Below are positions 40,202 through 51,157 of a stretch of DNA of 64,000 nt, in pieces. Each line of letters begins with the position of its first letter. The first letter of the stretch is position 1. The notes under the pieces are model-generated. The model had not been told where the DNA came from, did no database searches, and saw only the letters and a list, made by a program, of their open reading frames with translations. The DNA lies in contig JAQFVV010012405.1 in NCBI GenBank assembly GCA_028023455.1, positions 11,641,423 to 11,705,422 of the forward strand. Reading direction: 5' to 3'. The position numbers and the translations under genes were made by a program. This DNA comes from Epiperipatus broadwayi (Eukaryota > Onychophora > Udeonychophora > Euonychophora > Peripatidae).

Positions 40202-40438
40202 ATCACTAGATGAAGCTTTACCAATAGCCCACTATCAAGCTTTGTTTACATAAATGCTGAGACAGATAGAATTTAATATCTCTTTCATTGTCTTCACCCT
40301 TTAAACCATGGTTTTGAGCCAACTAGCTCAAAATCATGGTTTAAACGTTGAAGACAATGAAAGAGATATTGAATTCTATCTCTCTCAGCATTTATGTAAA
40401 CAAAGCTTGATAGTGGGCTATTGGTAAAGCTCCATCTA

Positions 40439-40443
<5 letters not shown>
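40202..40443. repeat. Near-perfect foldback, 118-bp arms
   Basis: The left arm 40202-40319 and right arm 40326-40443 are inverted copies with about six mismatches and a six-base spacer (CAACTA). The few differences indicate a recent event, younger than the 12.5-kb foldback. The (TA)n tract begins at the right arm's end. Confidence 0.95.

Positions 40444-40497
<54 letters not shown>
40444..40497. repeat. (TA)n microsatellite
   Basis: About 27 uninterrupted TA units, immediately right of the foldback. Confidence 0.97.
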
Positions 40498-40506
<9 letters not shown>

Positions 40507-43001
40507 TAAATTTATTGGAAAACAATTATAAGAAATGAAGTAAATATATTGAAATGGTATATTTCTGATATCATATATGCTTCACCTATTTTTCCCCACA
40601 GCTCCATCTGTGCTGGATTTAAACCCTCTCTGAGTACATGTATATAAGCATCAACACATTTAGATAAGTATCATGACACATATACATGTGGGCAAATGAT
40701 TGTGACATCAATTTATATATATATATATTACAGCATGTATATTTTATTTTAAAATAATATATTTTGTAATATAGATTTTATTTTGTTAAAAAGAGTCGAT
40801 TTATTTTACATTTGAAATTGCACATATATGGGTGTGGTCTACACATGACCATGATATATGTAGAAAGTAATATTGTTTAAAAATTTTAATGATTCTTAAT
40901 TTAACCTTAAATAAGTTGTAAACAAAAGCCATGCTAGGAACACCCTTTTCAACATAGCTGGCTGACGTAATTCATGTTGTCGCTAAGTAATAACATTTCC
41001 AAAAAAATATAATTTTTGTAAATAAAATTTACTGAACTAAAACTAGTGCAAAGTCCATAATGACTTAAGATGGTAACGTTTAGTTAAAAACATCCCGTTA
41101 AAAATTAGCAGAGAGATTTAAATAAATTAAGTTATAAAATTTCAGAGGGTGCTAATCGATTAGCAAGAAAGTCTTGTAGACAGCAAGGTGTTTTAATCCT
41201 TGAATCATATAAATAGCCCATATTTCTTGCTGTAAATTATTCTATTCAATAATTTTAAGAGTGTTACCACCACAAACCATGCCAGTTTTTCACTAGAACC
41301 TGTCTGGCTAAGAAGCAACAGGTTTGCTATTTCTCTGAAAGGCAATGGCAATCTCTAGTCCAGTTTTCATGTCTGGTGGCATGATTATCATCACTGTAGA
41401 GATGGGAAACCCTCCAATGAATGCATTTCTGCAAGATCACAGTTAAAAGCATATGACATATCCAGAGAAGAGTGCCACTATGCCCACCATCTGACATACC
41501 TGACTTACAAGCTACAACCAAGAAGATCAGTAATATTTTTTTCAAAGACTGCAGAGCTCTATAAATTCATCTTTAAATCTGTAATTTTAATATTAAGCTA
41601 GTTTATTTAATATAATGAATATTCGATCTTACTTCTTAAAACTCTATGAAATTAAATCATTTATAAAATTAAAAGTATGTAAAACTTGCCTGAAACTTCA
41701 TTGATTGATATGTAATTAATATATTTATATTCATTATTTATAGTGTAAAATAATTTAGTTCTGTAGTCTATAATTAACTGCAATCAGTTACGACTTAAAT
41801 TTCTTAAAACTACGGTCATGCCTATATTTATTGTTTTAATTCTTTTATCTGAATTTATTATATATGTTACAATATGCCAATCTTTTGAAACAGCGAATAC
41901 TAATTATTAATGAACTTTCAATGAAGATAATTAAAATGACTATTTTAAATGTTTTAAAAATGCTACCTCACGTATTGAATCATTGTTTCGAAATCCTATA
42001 TTAATAGATAATAACTGATCGCTACCCACTTGTTATCATTGTTTTATTGATATTATAAATTGCAATATATTTTAGGAGGGTTTGCTTAGTCAGTTATTAT
42101 AACTTATGACTTTTTGATATCTGTTAATTAGAAGTGATGGGATATCTAGAGATAATATTAAAATATATTTGTTAATGTTTATTAATACCCATCAAATATA
42201 CGTTCTGTCCTTAATTACGATTATATATATATGCAGATTCAGTATTTTAACTTAGGTTAATTTAAGCCCTTTTTGTTAGCATAATTATAATGCTACTTTA
42301 AGAACTGGCTTGTGTTGATTTAGCAGATAAAAGCTATCTGTTTTCAGCACAATTAATTAATTACATGTATACCTATTGGTATTTTGCTTTTGCAATGTCA
42401 GTGTGTCTTTACAAAGTACACATTGGTGCATTTATGTTTTGCTGCACCTTTTTAAATAGGTTCACAGTGACTGACTGTCCCATTCTTTAGTTTGGGTATG
42501 GCTGTCTTTATTACAAGAGGAACATGAGGATACAGACCATATTTATAAAGCCTATCTGAGTTCCTGAACTTATGTGTTCTTATATTAATTGCAGCAAACT
42601 GTCTGCTTTCAGAGCACTGAGCATTTGATGCTGAAGTTCTTGAACTCATTTGCACTGCAGACTTATTTCTTAGTATTTTATTCAGCACCATAGTATATAT
42701 AGGTGAATCTAAAAGTAACCAGTTCTTTTCCTCCTTATTAATTAACTATTCAGCATCAGACTGAAACTAAAATCTTGGTTACCTGGTTGCATCTACATTA
42801 TCTTGAGCTTATTTATTTGCTCACTCTGTTAATATATATATTGTACCCTTACTTCTCGATGTATAATATAGTTTGAAATACAACTAGCTCAATTAAATTA
42901 TAATGCTTAATTAAAATTTGCATATCTATCTTTAATTTACTTTTATACTATCATATTCTAATTAAATTTATTATCAATTATCAAAATCAATATATTTATA
43001 G
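40498..43001. other. No gene supported; two complex patches
   Basis: Mostly AT-rich. Bases 41270-41560 are GC-richer and open on the minus strand for 72 codons (ends HENWTRDCHCLSEK). Bases 42452-42691 are open on the minus strand for 80 codons, with AAINIRTHKFRNS near the middle, loosely like the C-terminal tails of some LINE ORFs. Both look like worn repeat pieces. I recognise neither with confidence. Confidence 0.4.
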
Positions 43002-45608
43002 TAATTAAAACGTTGATAATGACGATGATGATGATAATAATAACGATAATGACAAGGGTTTCAACTACAGCTCTAGGACTAAGCCTAAACATAAAACTAA
43101 TTTTTATAAAGAAATTCATAATTATTGCTTAATTTTAGCATATTTACTTATATCTTAAATAACTAACATTCAACTATTGATGATGATGAATAATCACACT
43201 TAACAAAGACTACACTTAATGAAATATATACGCCTCGTTTAATAAAACAAACTAATATTTATTACTACATTTCTAACATATACATAAAAATTTCTAGATA
43301 AATATGAAAATTGACATGAATAATAATAATAATAATTGATTATATAACAATCCTCAGATTAATTTTAAGTTCTTCCCCCTCTCCCTTCAAATGTATTTTG
43401 TATTAAGTTGGACGTCACATTGACCATGATTTTCACTCCATGAGAAAAGTATTTAAAAAAAAAAAAATTATCTGCTCATTAGCACACATACTTTAAAAAT
43501 CCAACATGTAAATAGAATAAAAAAAAAAAGTTAGTAAAATTGAAAGAGCAAGTTTTAGAAAAGAGTTTTAAATTATTTTCTTCCCCTCCCTTCCAAGCGC
43601 TGAAATCTATACTTAACTTGAAACAAAATAATCTAATATTCCAATACTACTCATTATTTCACATTCACTCCCAATTATACACATATAAAAATATTATTAT
43701 GTATGTGCGTGTTTTATCCCATAATAACAAAATATTATTAAAAACCAAAATAATAATAATATATCAGCTAAAACTAAAATCATAACACCATAAAAAAAAA
43801 ATTGTTTTACACATTAATATTGTAAAATTAATAAACAAATAATTTTCATACATTCAAGATCATTTATGAAGCTCAAAGTTATTATTAGTAAGACATTCTT
43901 GTTTTTAATCGATCTGAATAGTCTTTAAAGGTTCTTTAAATAAAATGTATCACTTTATTGCTAAAATGTTTATTAAGACTGATATCATAAAGAAAATAGA
44001 TATAAAAAGTCATATTACCGATCTTTTGTTTGTGGCGAATTTCCAAGGGTTCAAACTTGTCTTGTATAATGTCTATATTTCTGCAGCTACTATTTCCGTT
44101 TTATGTGGGAACAATCTCTTTCTTGAGGTGTATAACTATTTGATGATGGTGACTCTATTGAGGTTATTTGCTTTAGTGGACAATTTGGAAATCATTATAT
44201 TAATTTTTCTTCTCTTCCTGTCAAGCATGTGGATGAAATACAGCAGTTGTTTTCACATTTATAAATTTTCTTGAGTTTAAAATCAGTTGTTGTAACAATT
44301 AATTGGACTTGATGATTAATATTTATCAGTAGATTAATTCAACTTCTTTGAATGCAGGTGAATGCTTTCTTCCTTCTATTAAAAACATCTTATTTCTCTG
44401 GTCAGTTGAAAGGTGTAGAATATTATTTTAGACACATCTTTTCTTTCCTATGTGATGTGCAGCTTCCCCAGATGGTCCGGAACCGATGGGACATACATAT
44501 AATTTTTCTAGCCAGACATTTCTTATATTTTCAGCATTCAATTGGATAGTTTAATAATCTGAATCATAAACAATAATTTTAATAATAATTCAAGACAGCT
44601 TTTTATATCCAATTTTTAGCTAACTTAACCAATCAGAGATAGCATCACTTGCTACTTTTGGACAAATTTGTTTTAATTAGATCTCTAATTTATTTTCAAC
44701 TATATTATTTTTCAACTGAAAAGTTTAATCCTTTTTCCAGACACTTTTGTTTAAAAAAAAAAAAAGACTTAATCCTTATTTCCTTTCTTTTCTTTTTTTT
44801 TCTTTCTTTTTAACATCCAGGTAACACTTCAAATCTTTGAGCTTCCTTCTTTAGATCTTGAGATAAGACAATTTCAAAATTTAGAGCTCTGACTCATTAT
44901 AAGCTTCCAAAGTGAAACAATCATTTACAAAAAAAAATTGCTACAAAGATCGATATCTGATTAAACAGATTTCCTCTTTTAACAAAAAAAAATTGTACAA
45001 AAAAAAATAATTTGACAGATTTAATACTTCCTTTTCTTTCAATATTTAGGAAATGTAAATTTTTGTATGTAATGTACACACATCCTTCATGCTTTCAAAT
45101 CATTCATAAACTAACCTTAAATAATATGATTGCTAGCTTAGTAATTATAACCCAATTATTTAATTAAGTCTGTAACTTTTAAATCCCAATTATAATTAAA
45201 GAAAAGCAAAATAAAAGTATAGAATAAAATATTAGAATTGATCAAGCATAGGTTAGTTTTAAAGAAAGTTAAAATGTTTAATATTTGAAATATAAAACAA
45301 TTAAATAATTTACACATACATTGCCTATATGTATGCATTATAACTTTGCTTTTTAAAGAAAAATTAAATATTAAATAGTTTAAATGTGTGTATTACCTTT
45401 CTATCAACACACAAACAAGTAAAGCATGTAATTGTTGACCCATTCTTTCTCTGTTTAAAGCTTTTAGAACTAGACCTTGTAGGGTTTAAACTTGGATGCC
45501 CTACAGCTTCATTTATGATTATATAAAAATGTGATGATGATTTTGTTTTACACTTTCTTACATGCACATTACTATAAATTTGACTAGTGACCAAATTGTA
45601 ATGGCACA
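43002..45608 (-). repeat. Family A 3' LTR
   Basis: Nearly identical to 48554-51157. It lacks the last 66 bases present in the 5' LTR (48488-48553), so the outer end is truncated or was lost on insertion or recombination. Plus-strand ORFs of 109 and 65 codons inside it (43945-44274, 44352-44549) translate identically in the other LTR. That reflects recent copying and is not evidence of selection. Confidence 0.8.
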
Positions 45609-45623
45609 ACTTTCTCCCCCTTC
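45609..45623 (-). promoter_or_regulatory. Family A polypurine tract
   Basis: The minus strand reads GAAGGGGGAGAAAGT directly before the LTR start TGTGCC, the canonical position and composition of the plus-strand-DNA primer. The equivalent at 51158-51171 is one G shorter. Family B has a corresponding purine run at 56275-56261. Confidence 0.75.
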
Positions 45624-45786
45624 GGATAAAATCATCAGCACTTTTGTTTTAACTACATCTAAAAAAAAAAAAAAAATCCTAACTAATAAATACACTAATA
45701 ATTATAAAAAAAAAAATTAACTACTGGTAAATATATATTTTTCATTAGAAAACCTAAAAGTAATTTATTTGGAGATCTTTGCCAGG

Positions 45787-47168
45787 CTATTCTGCTGAAG
45801 TATAAGGGATCAAACTCCTAGCATTATAGGTTCCCTTATTCCCATCCAGAGCAGCAAGCATAAAGGCATTCTCCCCTATTTTCTTGCTAGAGATCATCCA
45901 TCTTGGGGTTGATGTATTCCACAACATAGGCCTTCTGGTTCTCCTCAACCTTTTCCAACATAACACCCAATTCATGTTGATTCATTCTGGATCCCTCTTC
46001 TAAAGAACTTGACTTGTCCCTTTTTACTATCTCCTCCCTAAAGCTATCCATTTGTTTCCCCAATTCTTTCCTAAGATTTTGGTCAATTTGTACACACTCA
46101 TTGGCCATGCTTCCCTTAACTTCTCGTATTTCCTTTTTCTAAGCCACTAAACTTATTTTTCATAGTGAGGGTTTGATCTATACAGCCCAAAGTGGCTTCC
46201 TTATATGAGTCCACTTTGGCTACCACCTCCTCTAATCTAATATGAATTCCTGCAGAAGTTATTTCGGCATTCTTTTCTATGCATTCTGATATGGATTGGG
46301 AGACCAAACCATGGACCTCATTCCTAACTAACTCAATTTCTCTCTTATTTTCTTCGATAGACTGCTCCACTTGAGCCTTTAATGACTGTAGTCCCTGACA
46401 GCCCTCCTGTTTGGTGACTTCCATAGACCTACACACTCCTTCTATCCTCTCCTCTAATGACACAAACCTATTTTTACACTCTATATTGGACCCTTCTATC
46501 CTAGTTTCCAAAGCTATGATCATTTGGTTGTTATTGTCAATAGAGTTCTCTAGATTTACCCTTAAACCTTCTATACTTTTCTCCATAGATTGACCTATCT
46601 TTTGTTCTAGATTTTCCATCCTTTGCTTACTATCTTCTCTTAGACTTTCTATATTTTGCTTACTATCTTTTCTTAGACTTTCTATATTTTTCTCTATCTT
46701 TTGTTCTAGATTTACCATACTTTTATTATTTTTCTCTATCTTTTGTTCTAGATTTACCATACTTTTATTATTTTTCTCTATCTTTTGTTCTAGATTTACC
46801 ATACTTTGCTTACTATCTTCTCTTAGACTTTCTATATTTTGCTTACTATCTTCTCTTAGACTTTCTATATTTTGCTTACTATCTTCTCTCATACTTCTGA
46901 GCATCTGCATTATCATGTCCATGTCTGATGGTGCCATCTTTGCTATTTGAGCCTGGCCCACTTCTGACTCCTCATCTACTTCCACACTTGAGGCCGTATT
47001 ATTGCTACTAACATTAAAGGCATCTTCCTCTACTTCCTCTCTTTCCTCTTGTGTTTTTAAGAAAACCTCCCCATCCTCTTCTTCAGTATGAAAACGATCA
47101 CTGATTCCTGGTATTGGGGCACCTTCCTCTTCCATAACCTCTTCCATACTATAATTTAGTTCACTCAT
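45787..47168 (-). pseudogene. Family A Gag-like coiled-coil ORF, frameshifted
   Basis: The main frame is 350 codons (47168-46116). It opens with an acidic N-terminus (about residues 1-75, with MEEVMEEEGAP), then a Met-rich helix MDMIMQMLRSM (about 83-93). Tandem hendecad-type repeats follow (QNIESLREDSK, three to four copies, and a 14-residue SMVNLEQKIEKNNK unit, three copies, about 99-190), and then a long coiled coil. The frame breaks near 46135-46116, but coding resumes in other frames (46108-45887, then to 45787). Copy 2 also suggests the ancestral ORF ran about 460 codons to the TAG at 45789-45787. No zinc knuckle, protease or RT is seen. Role as a structural Gag is inferred from position and coiled-coil content. 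The start is the first ATG after the leader, and family B has the same architecture. Confidence 0.6.
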
Positions 47169-47631
47169 GTTATAAAACTATATATATCCCATCTGTACTT
47201 CCCTGACCATCAAAAATCCACACATCTTCTCCCTGTCTGACACCTATTCTGACCAACTGACTGATTTGATTTTCACCTTATTATGCATTTACAAATACAA
47301 CAAAAAAAAATTTTAATATCCTTATTTAATGAACTACACAACAATAATCTATATAGTGCATGTCTGTCTGTAATAGCCCAAATTATACATTCATCCATTC
47401 TCCCAGAAATCCGACAGATATTGACAGTCCACAGAATGACTAGCAGTTCACAATCTTGAGATAAATAAAAGAATTCAGTCACAGCACTATAATCACACAA
47501 TGCATCACGAGCACTCAGAAGATCATCCCAATTCGATCACTATTAACTACCACAACCCTTGATTAAATGAAGCAAACTCTGTTGCAATAAAAGATGTATT
47601 TTAAGTCTTAGGGGCTAAAGTAGATAAACAA

Positions 47632-47920
47632 TGCCTTGCTCTCTCTCTTGGAGTCTTATGTGGCAAGTATCAAGGAATGCCCTGCTTATTATAGACTACA
47701 AAAATGAAACCTTGCTCTCTCTCTCTTGGAGACTTATAGGCTGATATCATGGCAGGACTACTGTTAACTGCTTCATGATCAAATAAGAATAACATATAAC
47801 TGGATTGGAAAACTATGCCATGCTCTCTCTCTTGGAGACTTATAGGCTGATATCATGGCAGGTCTGCTGTTAACTGCTTCATGATAAAATAAAGATAACA
47901 TATAAATTGGGTTGGAGCAG
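47632..47920 (-). repeat. Family A leader tandem repeats
   Basis: Two units of about 108 bp (47708-47815 and 47816-47920) share CTCTCTCTTGGAGACTTATA, GGCTGATATCATGGCAGG and GTTAACTGCTTCATGAT. A third, partial unit starts at about 47632. They lie between the primer-binding site and the Gag ORF, where packaging or translation-control signals sit in other LTR elements. A diverged version occurs at 7425-7490. Confidence 0.75.
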
Positions 47921-48468
47921 TGAATGGGTTTGATCATTCATAAGTTACACGAAATACATAGCATTCTCAAGGCAATGACAAAACTCCTCACTCATCATCA
48001 AAACTGCAATCTAACCAACCAAACTCCAACGATCAACCATCCAATCAAACCTCTAAAATCATAGACTTTTTACAAAATGAACTCCCCAAACACACATGAG
48101 ACTACTATTCCATAATTCATCACTATTACTATGCCTATCCTATCTGGCAATAAATCATTTTAATGTTCCACAAAAAAAATCTATTATTTATTTCACCTTT
48201 GTCTTAAGTTGTGATATTCATCTCTATTTTCAAAATTGATAAAACAAAACTAAGCTGTTTTATGGCTGTACCCATTTTATCATCATCAATGAAAAATTAA
48301 ATCATATTAAACATCATCATCTAAAATAAGACTGTTTGGCCAAGAAAATTTTGTAAGACAAAAAAAATTTTACTAAAAAAAAATTTACTAAAAAATTTCT
48401 CTATTTTTAACCACACATCTCCTATCATTCTATAGACTCTCTTTTTCAGGTATATGGCAAAATATCAG

Positions 48469-48486
48469 GCCCCAGTTGGGTGTCCA
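48469..48486 (-). promoter_or_regulatory. Family A primer-binding site
   Basis: One base after the LTR end (TTACA) the minus strand reads TGGACACCCAACTGGGGC. TGG complements the CCA end of tRNA, and the rest resembles the tRNA-Lys(CUU) complement (TGGCGCCCAACGTGGGGC) with two substitutions and one missing base. Position and sequence both fit a reverse-transcription primer site. Confidence 0.65.
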
Positions 48487-48487
48487 T

Positions 48488-51157
48488 TGTAACATCATTA
48501 AAGTTACTCAAAGAAATATTTATTTATGGCCTTTAAACAGTTAAACAGCTCATTAATTAAAACGTTGATAATGATGATGATGATGATAATGATAACAATA
48601 ATGACAAGGGTTTCAACTACAGCTCTAGGACTAAGCCTAAACATAAAACTAATTTTTATAAAGAAATTCATAATTATTGCTTAATTTTAGCATATTTACT
48701 TATATCTTAAATAACTAATATTCAACCATTGATGATGATGAATAATCACACTTAACAAAGACTACACTTAATGAAATATATACGCCTCATTTAATAAAAC
48801 AAACTAATATTTATTACTACATTTCTAACATATACATAAAAATTTCTAGATAAATATGAAAATTGACATGAATAATAATAATAATAATTGATTATATAAC
48901 AATCCTCAGATTAATTTTAAGTTCTTCCCCCTTTCCCTTCAAATGTATTTTGTATTAAGTTGGACGTCACATTGACCATGATTTTCACTCCATGAGAAAA
49001 GTATTTAAAAAAAAAAATATTATCTGCTCATTAGCACACATACTTTAAAAATCCAACATGTAAATAGAATAAAAAAAAATGTTAGTAAAATTGAAAGAGC
49101 AAGTTTTAGAAAAGAGTTTTAAATTATTTTCTCCCCCTCCCTTCCAAGCGCTGAAATCTATACTTAACTTGAAACAAAATAATCTAATATTCTAATACTA
49201 CTCATTATTTCACATTCACTCCCAATTATACACATATAAAAATATTATTATGTATGTGCGTGTTTTATCCCATAATAACAAAATATTATTAAAAACCAAA
49301 ATAATAATAATATATCAGCTAAAACTAAAATCATAACACCATAAAAAAAAAATTGTTTTACACATTAATATTGTAAAATTAATAAACAAATAATTTTCAT
49401 ACATTCAAGATCATTTATGAAGCTCAAAGTTATTATTAGTAAGACATTCTTGTTTTTAATCGATCTGAATAGTCTTTAAAGGTTCTTTAAATAAAATGTA
49501 TCACTTTATTGCTAAAATGTTTATTAAGACTGATATCATAAAGAAAATAGATATAAAAAGTCATATTACCGATCTTTTGTTTGTGGCGAATTTCCAAGGG
49601 TTCAAACTTGTCTTGTATAATGTCTATATTTCTGCAGCTACTATTTCCGTTTTATGTGGGAACAATCTCTTTCTTGAGGTGTATAACTATTTGATGATGG
49701 TGACTCTATTGAGGTTATTTGCTTTAGTGGACAATTTGGAAATCATTATATTAATTTTTCTTCTCTTCCTGTCAAGCATGTGGATGAAATACAGCAGTTG
49801 TTTTCACATTTATAAATTTTCTTGAGTTTAAAATCAGTTGTTGTAACAATTAATTGGACTTGATGATTAATATTTATCAGTAGATTAATTCATCTTCTTT
49901 GAATGCAGGTGAATGCTTTCTTCCTTCTATTAAAAACATCTTATTTCTCTGGTCAGTTGAAAGGTGTAGAATATTATTTTAGACACATCTTTTCTTTCCT
50001 ATGTGATGTGCAGCTTCCCCAGATGGTCCGGAACCGATGGGACATACATATAATTTTTCTAGCCAGACATTTCTTATATTTTCAGCATTCAATTGGATAG
50101 TTTAATAATCTGAATCATAAACAATAATTTTAATAATAATTCAAGACAGCTTTTTATATCCAATTTTTAGCTAACTTAACCAATCAGAGATAGCATCACT
50201 TGCTATTTTTGGACAAATTTGTTTTAATTAGATCTCTAATTTATTTTCAACTATATTATTTTTCAACTGAAAAGTTTAATCCTTTTCCAGACACTTTTGT
50301 TTAAAAAAAAAAAAAGACTCAATCCTTATTTCCTTTCTTTTCTTTTTTTTCTTTCTTTTTAACATCCAGGTAACACTTCAAATCTTTGAGCTTCCTTCTT
50401 TAGATCTTGAGATAAGACAATTTCAAAATTTAGAGCTCTGACTCATTATAAGCTTCCAAAGTGAAACAATCATTTACAAAAAAAAATTGCTACAAAGATC
50501 GATATCTGATTAAACAGATTTCCTCTTTTAACAAAAAAAAAATTGTACAAAAAAAATAATTTGACAGATTTAATACTTCCTTTTCTTTCAATATTTAGGA
50601 AATGTAAATTTTTGTATGTAATGTACACACATCCTTCATGCTTTCAAATCATTCATAAACTAACCTTAAATAATATGATTGCTAGCTTAGTAATTATAAC
50701 CCAATTATTTAATTAAGTCTGTAACTTTTAAATCCCAATTATAATTAAAGAAAAGCAAAATAAAAGTATAGAATAAAATATTAGAATTGATCAAGCATAG
50801 GTTAGTTTTAAAGAAAGTTAAAATGTTTAATATTTGAAATATAAAACAATTAAATAATTTACACATACATTGCCTATATGTATGCATTATAACTTTGCTT
50901 TTTAAAGAAAAATTAAATATTAAATAGTTTAAATGTGTGTATTACCTTTCTATCAACACACAAACAAGTAAAGCATGTAATTGTTGACCCATTCTTTCTC
51001 TGTTTAAAGCTTTTAGAACTAGACCTTGTAGGGTTTAAACTTGGATGCCCTACAGCTTCATTTATGATTATATAAAAATGTGATGATGATTTTGTTTTAC
51101 ACTTTCTTACATGCACATTACTATAAATTTGACTAGTGACCAAATTGTAATGGCACA
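48488..51157 (-). repeat. Family A 5' LTR, 2.67 kb
   Basis: Full-length LTR bounded by TGTAACATC on the left (LTR 3' end on the minus strand) and GGCACA on the right (TGTGCC start). It aligns with the 3' LTR at an offset of about 5550 bases with only scattered substitutions and homopolymer-length changes. At 2.67 kb it is large for an animal LTR. Confidence 0.8.

Larger units (their letters stand above)
43002..51157 (-). mobile_element. Family A: gag-only LTR retrotransposon, large LTRs
   Basis: A minus-strand element with the full LTR-retrotransposon layout. The 5' LTR (48488-51157) is followed by a primer-binding-site-like sequence (48486-48469), a leader with tandem repeats, a Gag-like coiled-coil ORF (47168-45787), a polypurine tract (45623-45609) and a 3' LTR (45608-43002). 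The LTR ends are TGTGCC at the start and TTACA at the finish on the minus strand. The internal region is only 2.88 kb. I see no protease, RT, RNase H or integrase motif, so it resembles a large non-autonomous (LARD-like) derivative. A second internal copy continues beyond the 5' LTR (51158 onward), giving LTR-internal-LTR-internal, as unequal recombination between LTRs would produce. Confidence 0.8.

Noticed and set aside
42452-42691. 80-codon minus-strand ORF as a host gene exon
   Set aside because: No splice-site pairing, no recognisable domain, and the surroundings are repeat-like; kept only as an unassigned patch.
46590-46890. CRISPR-like regularly spaced repeats
   Set aside because: The 33- and 42-bp periodicity is the codon-level image of coiled-coil peptide repeats in the Gag-like ORF, in a eukaryotic transposon.
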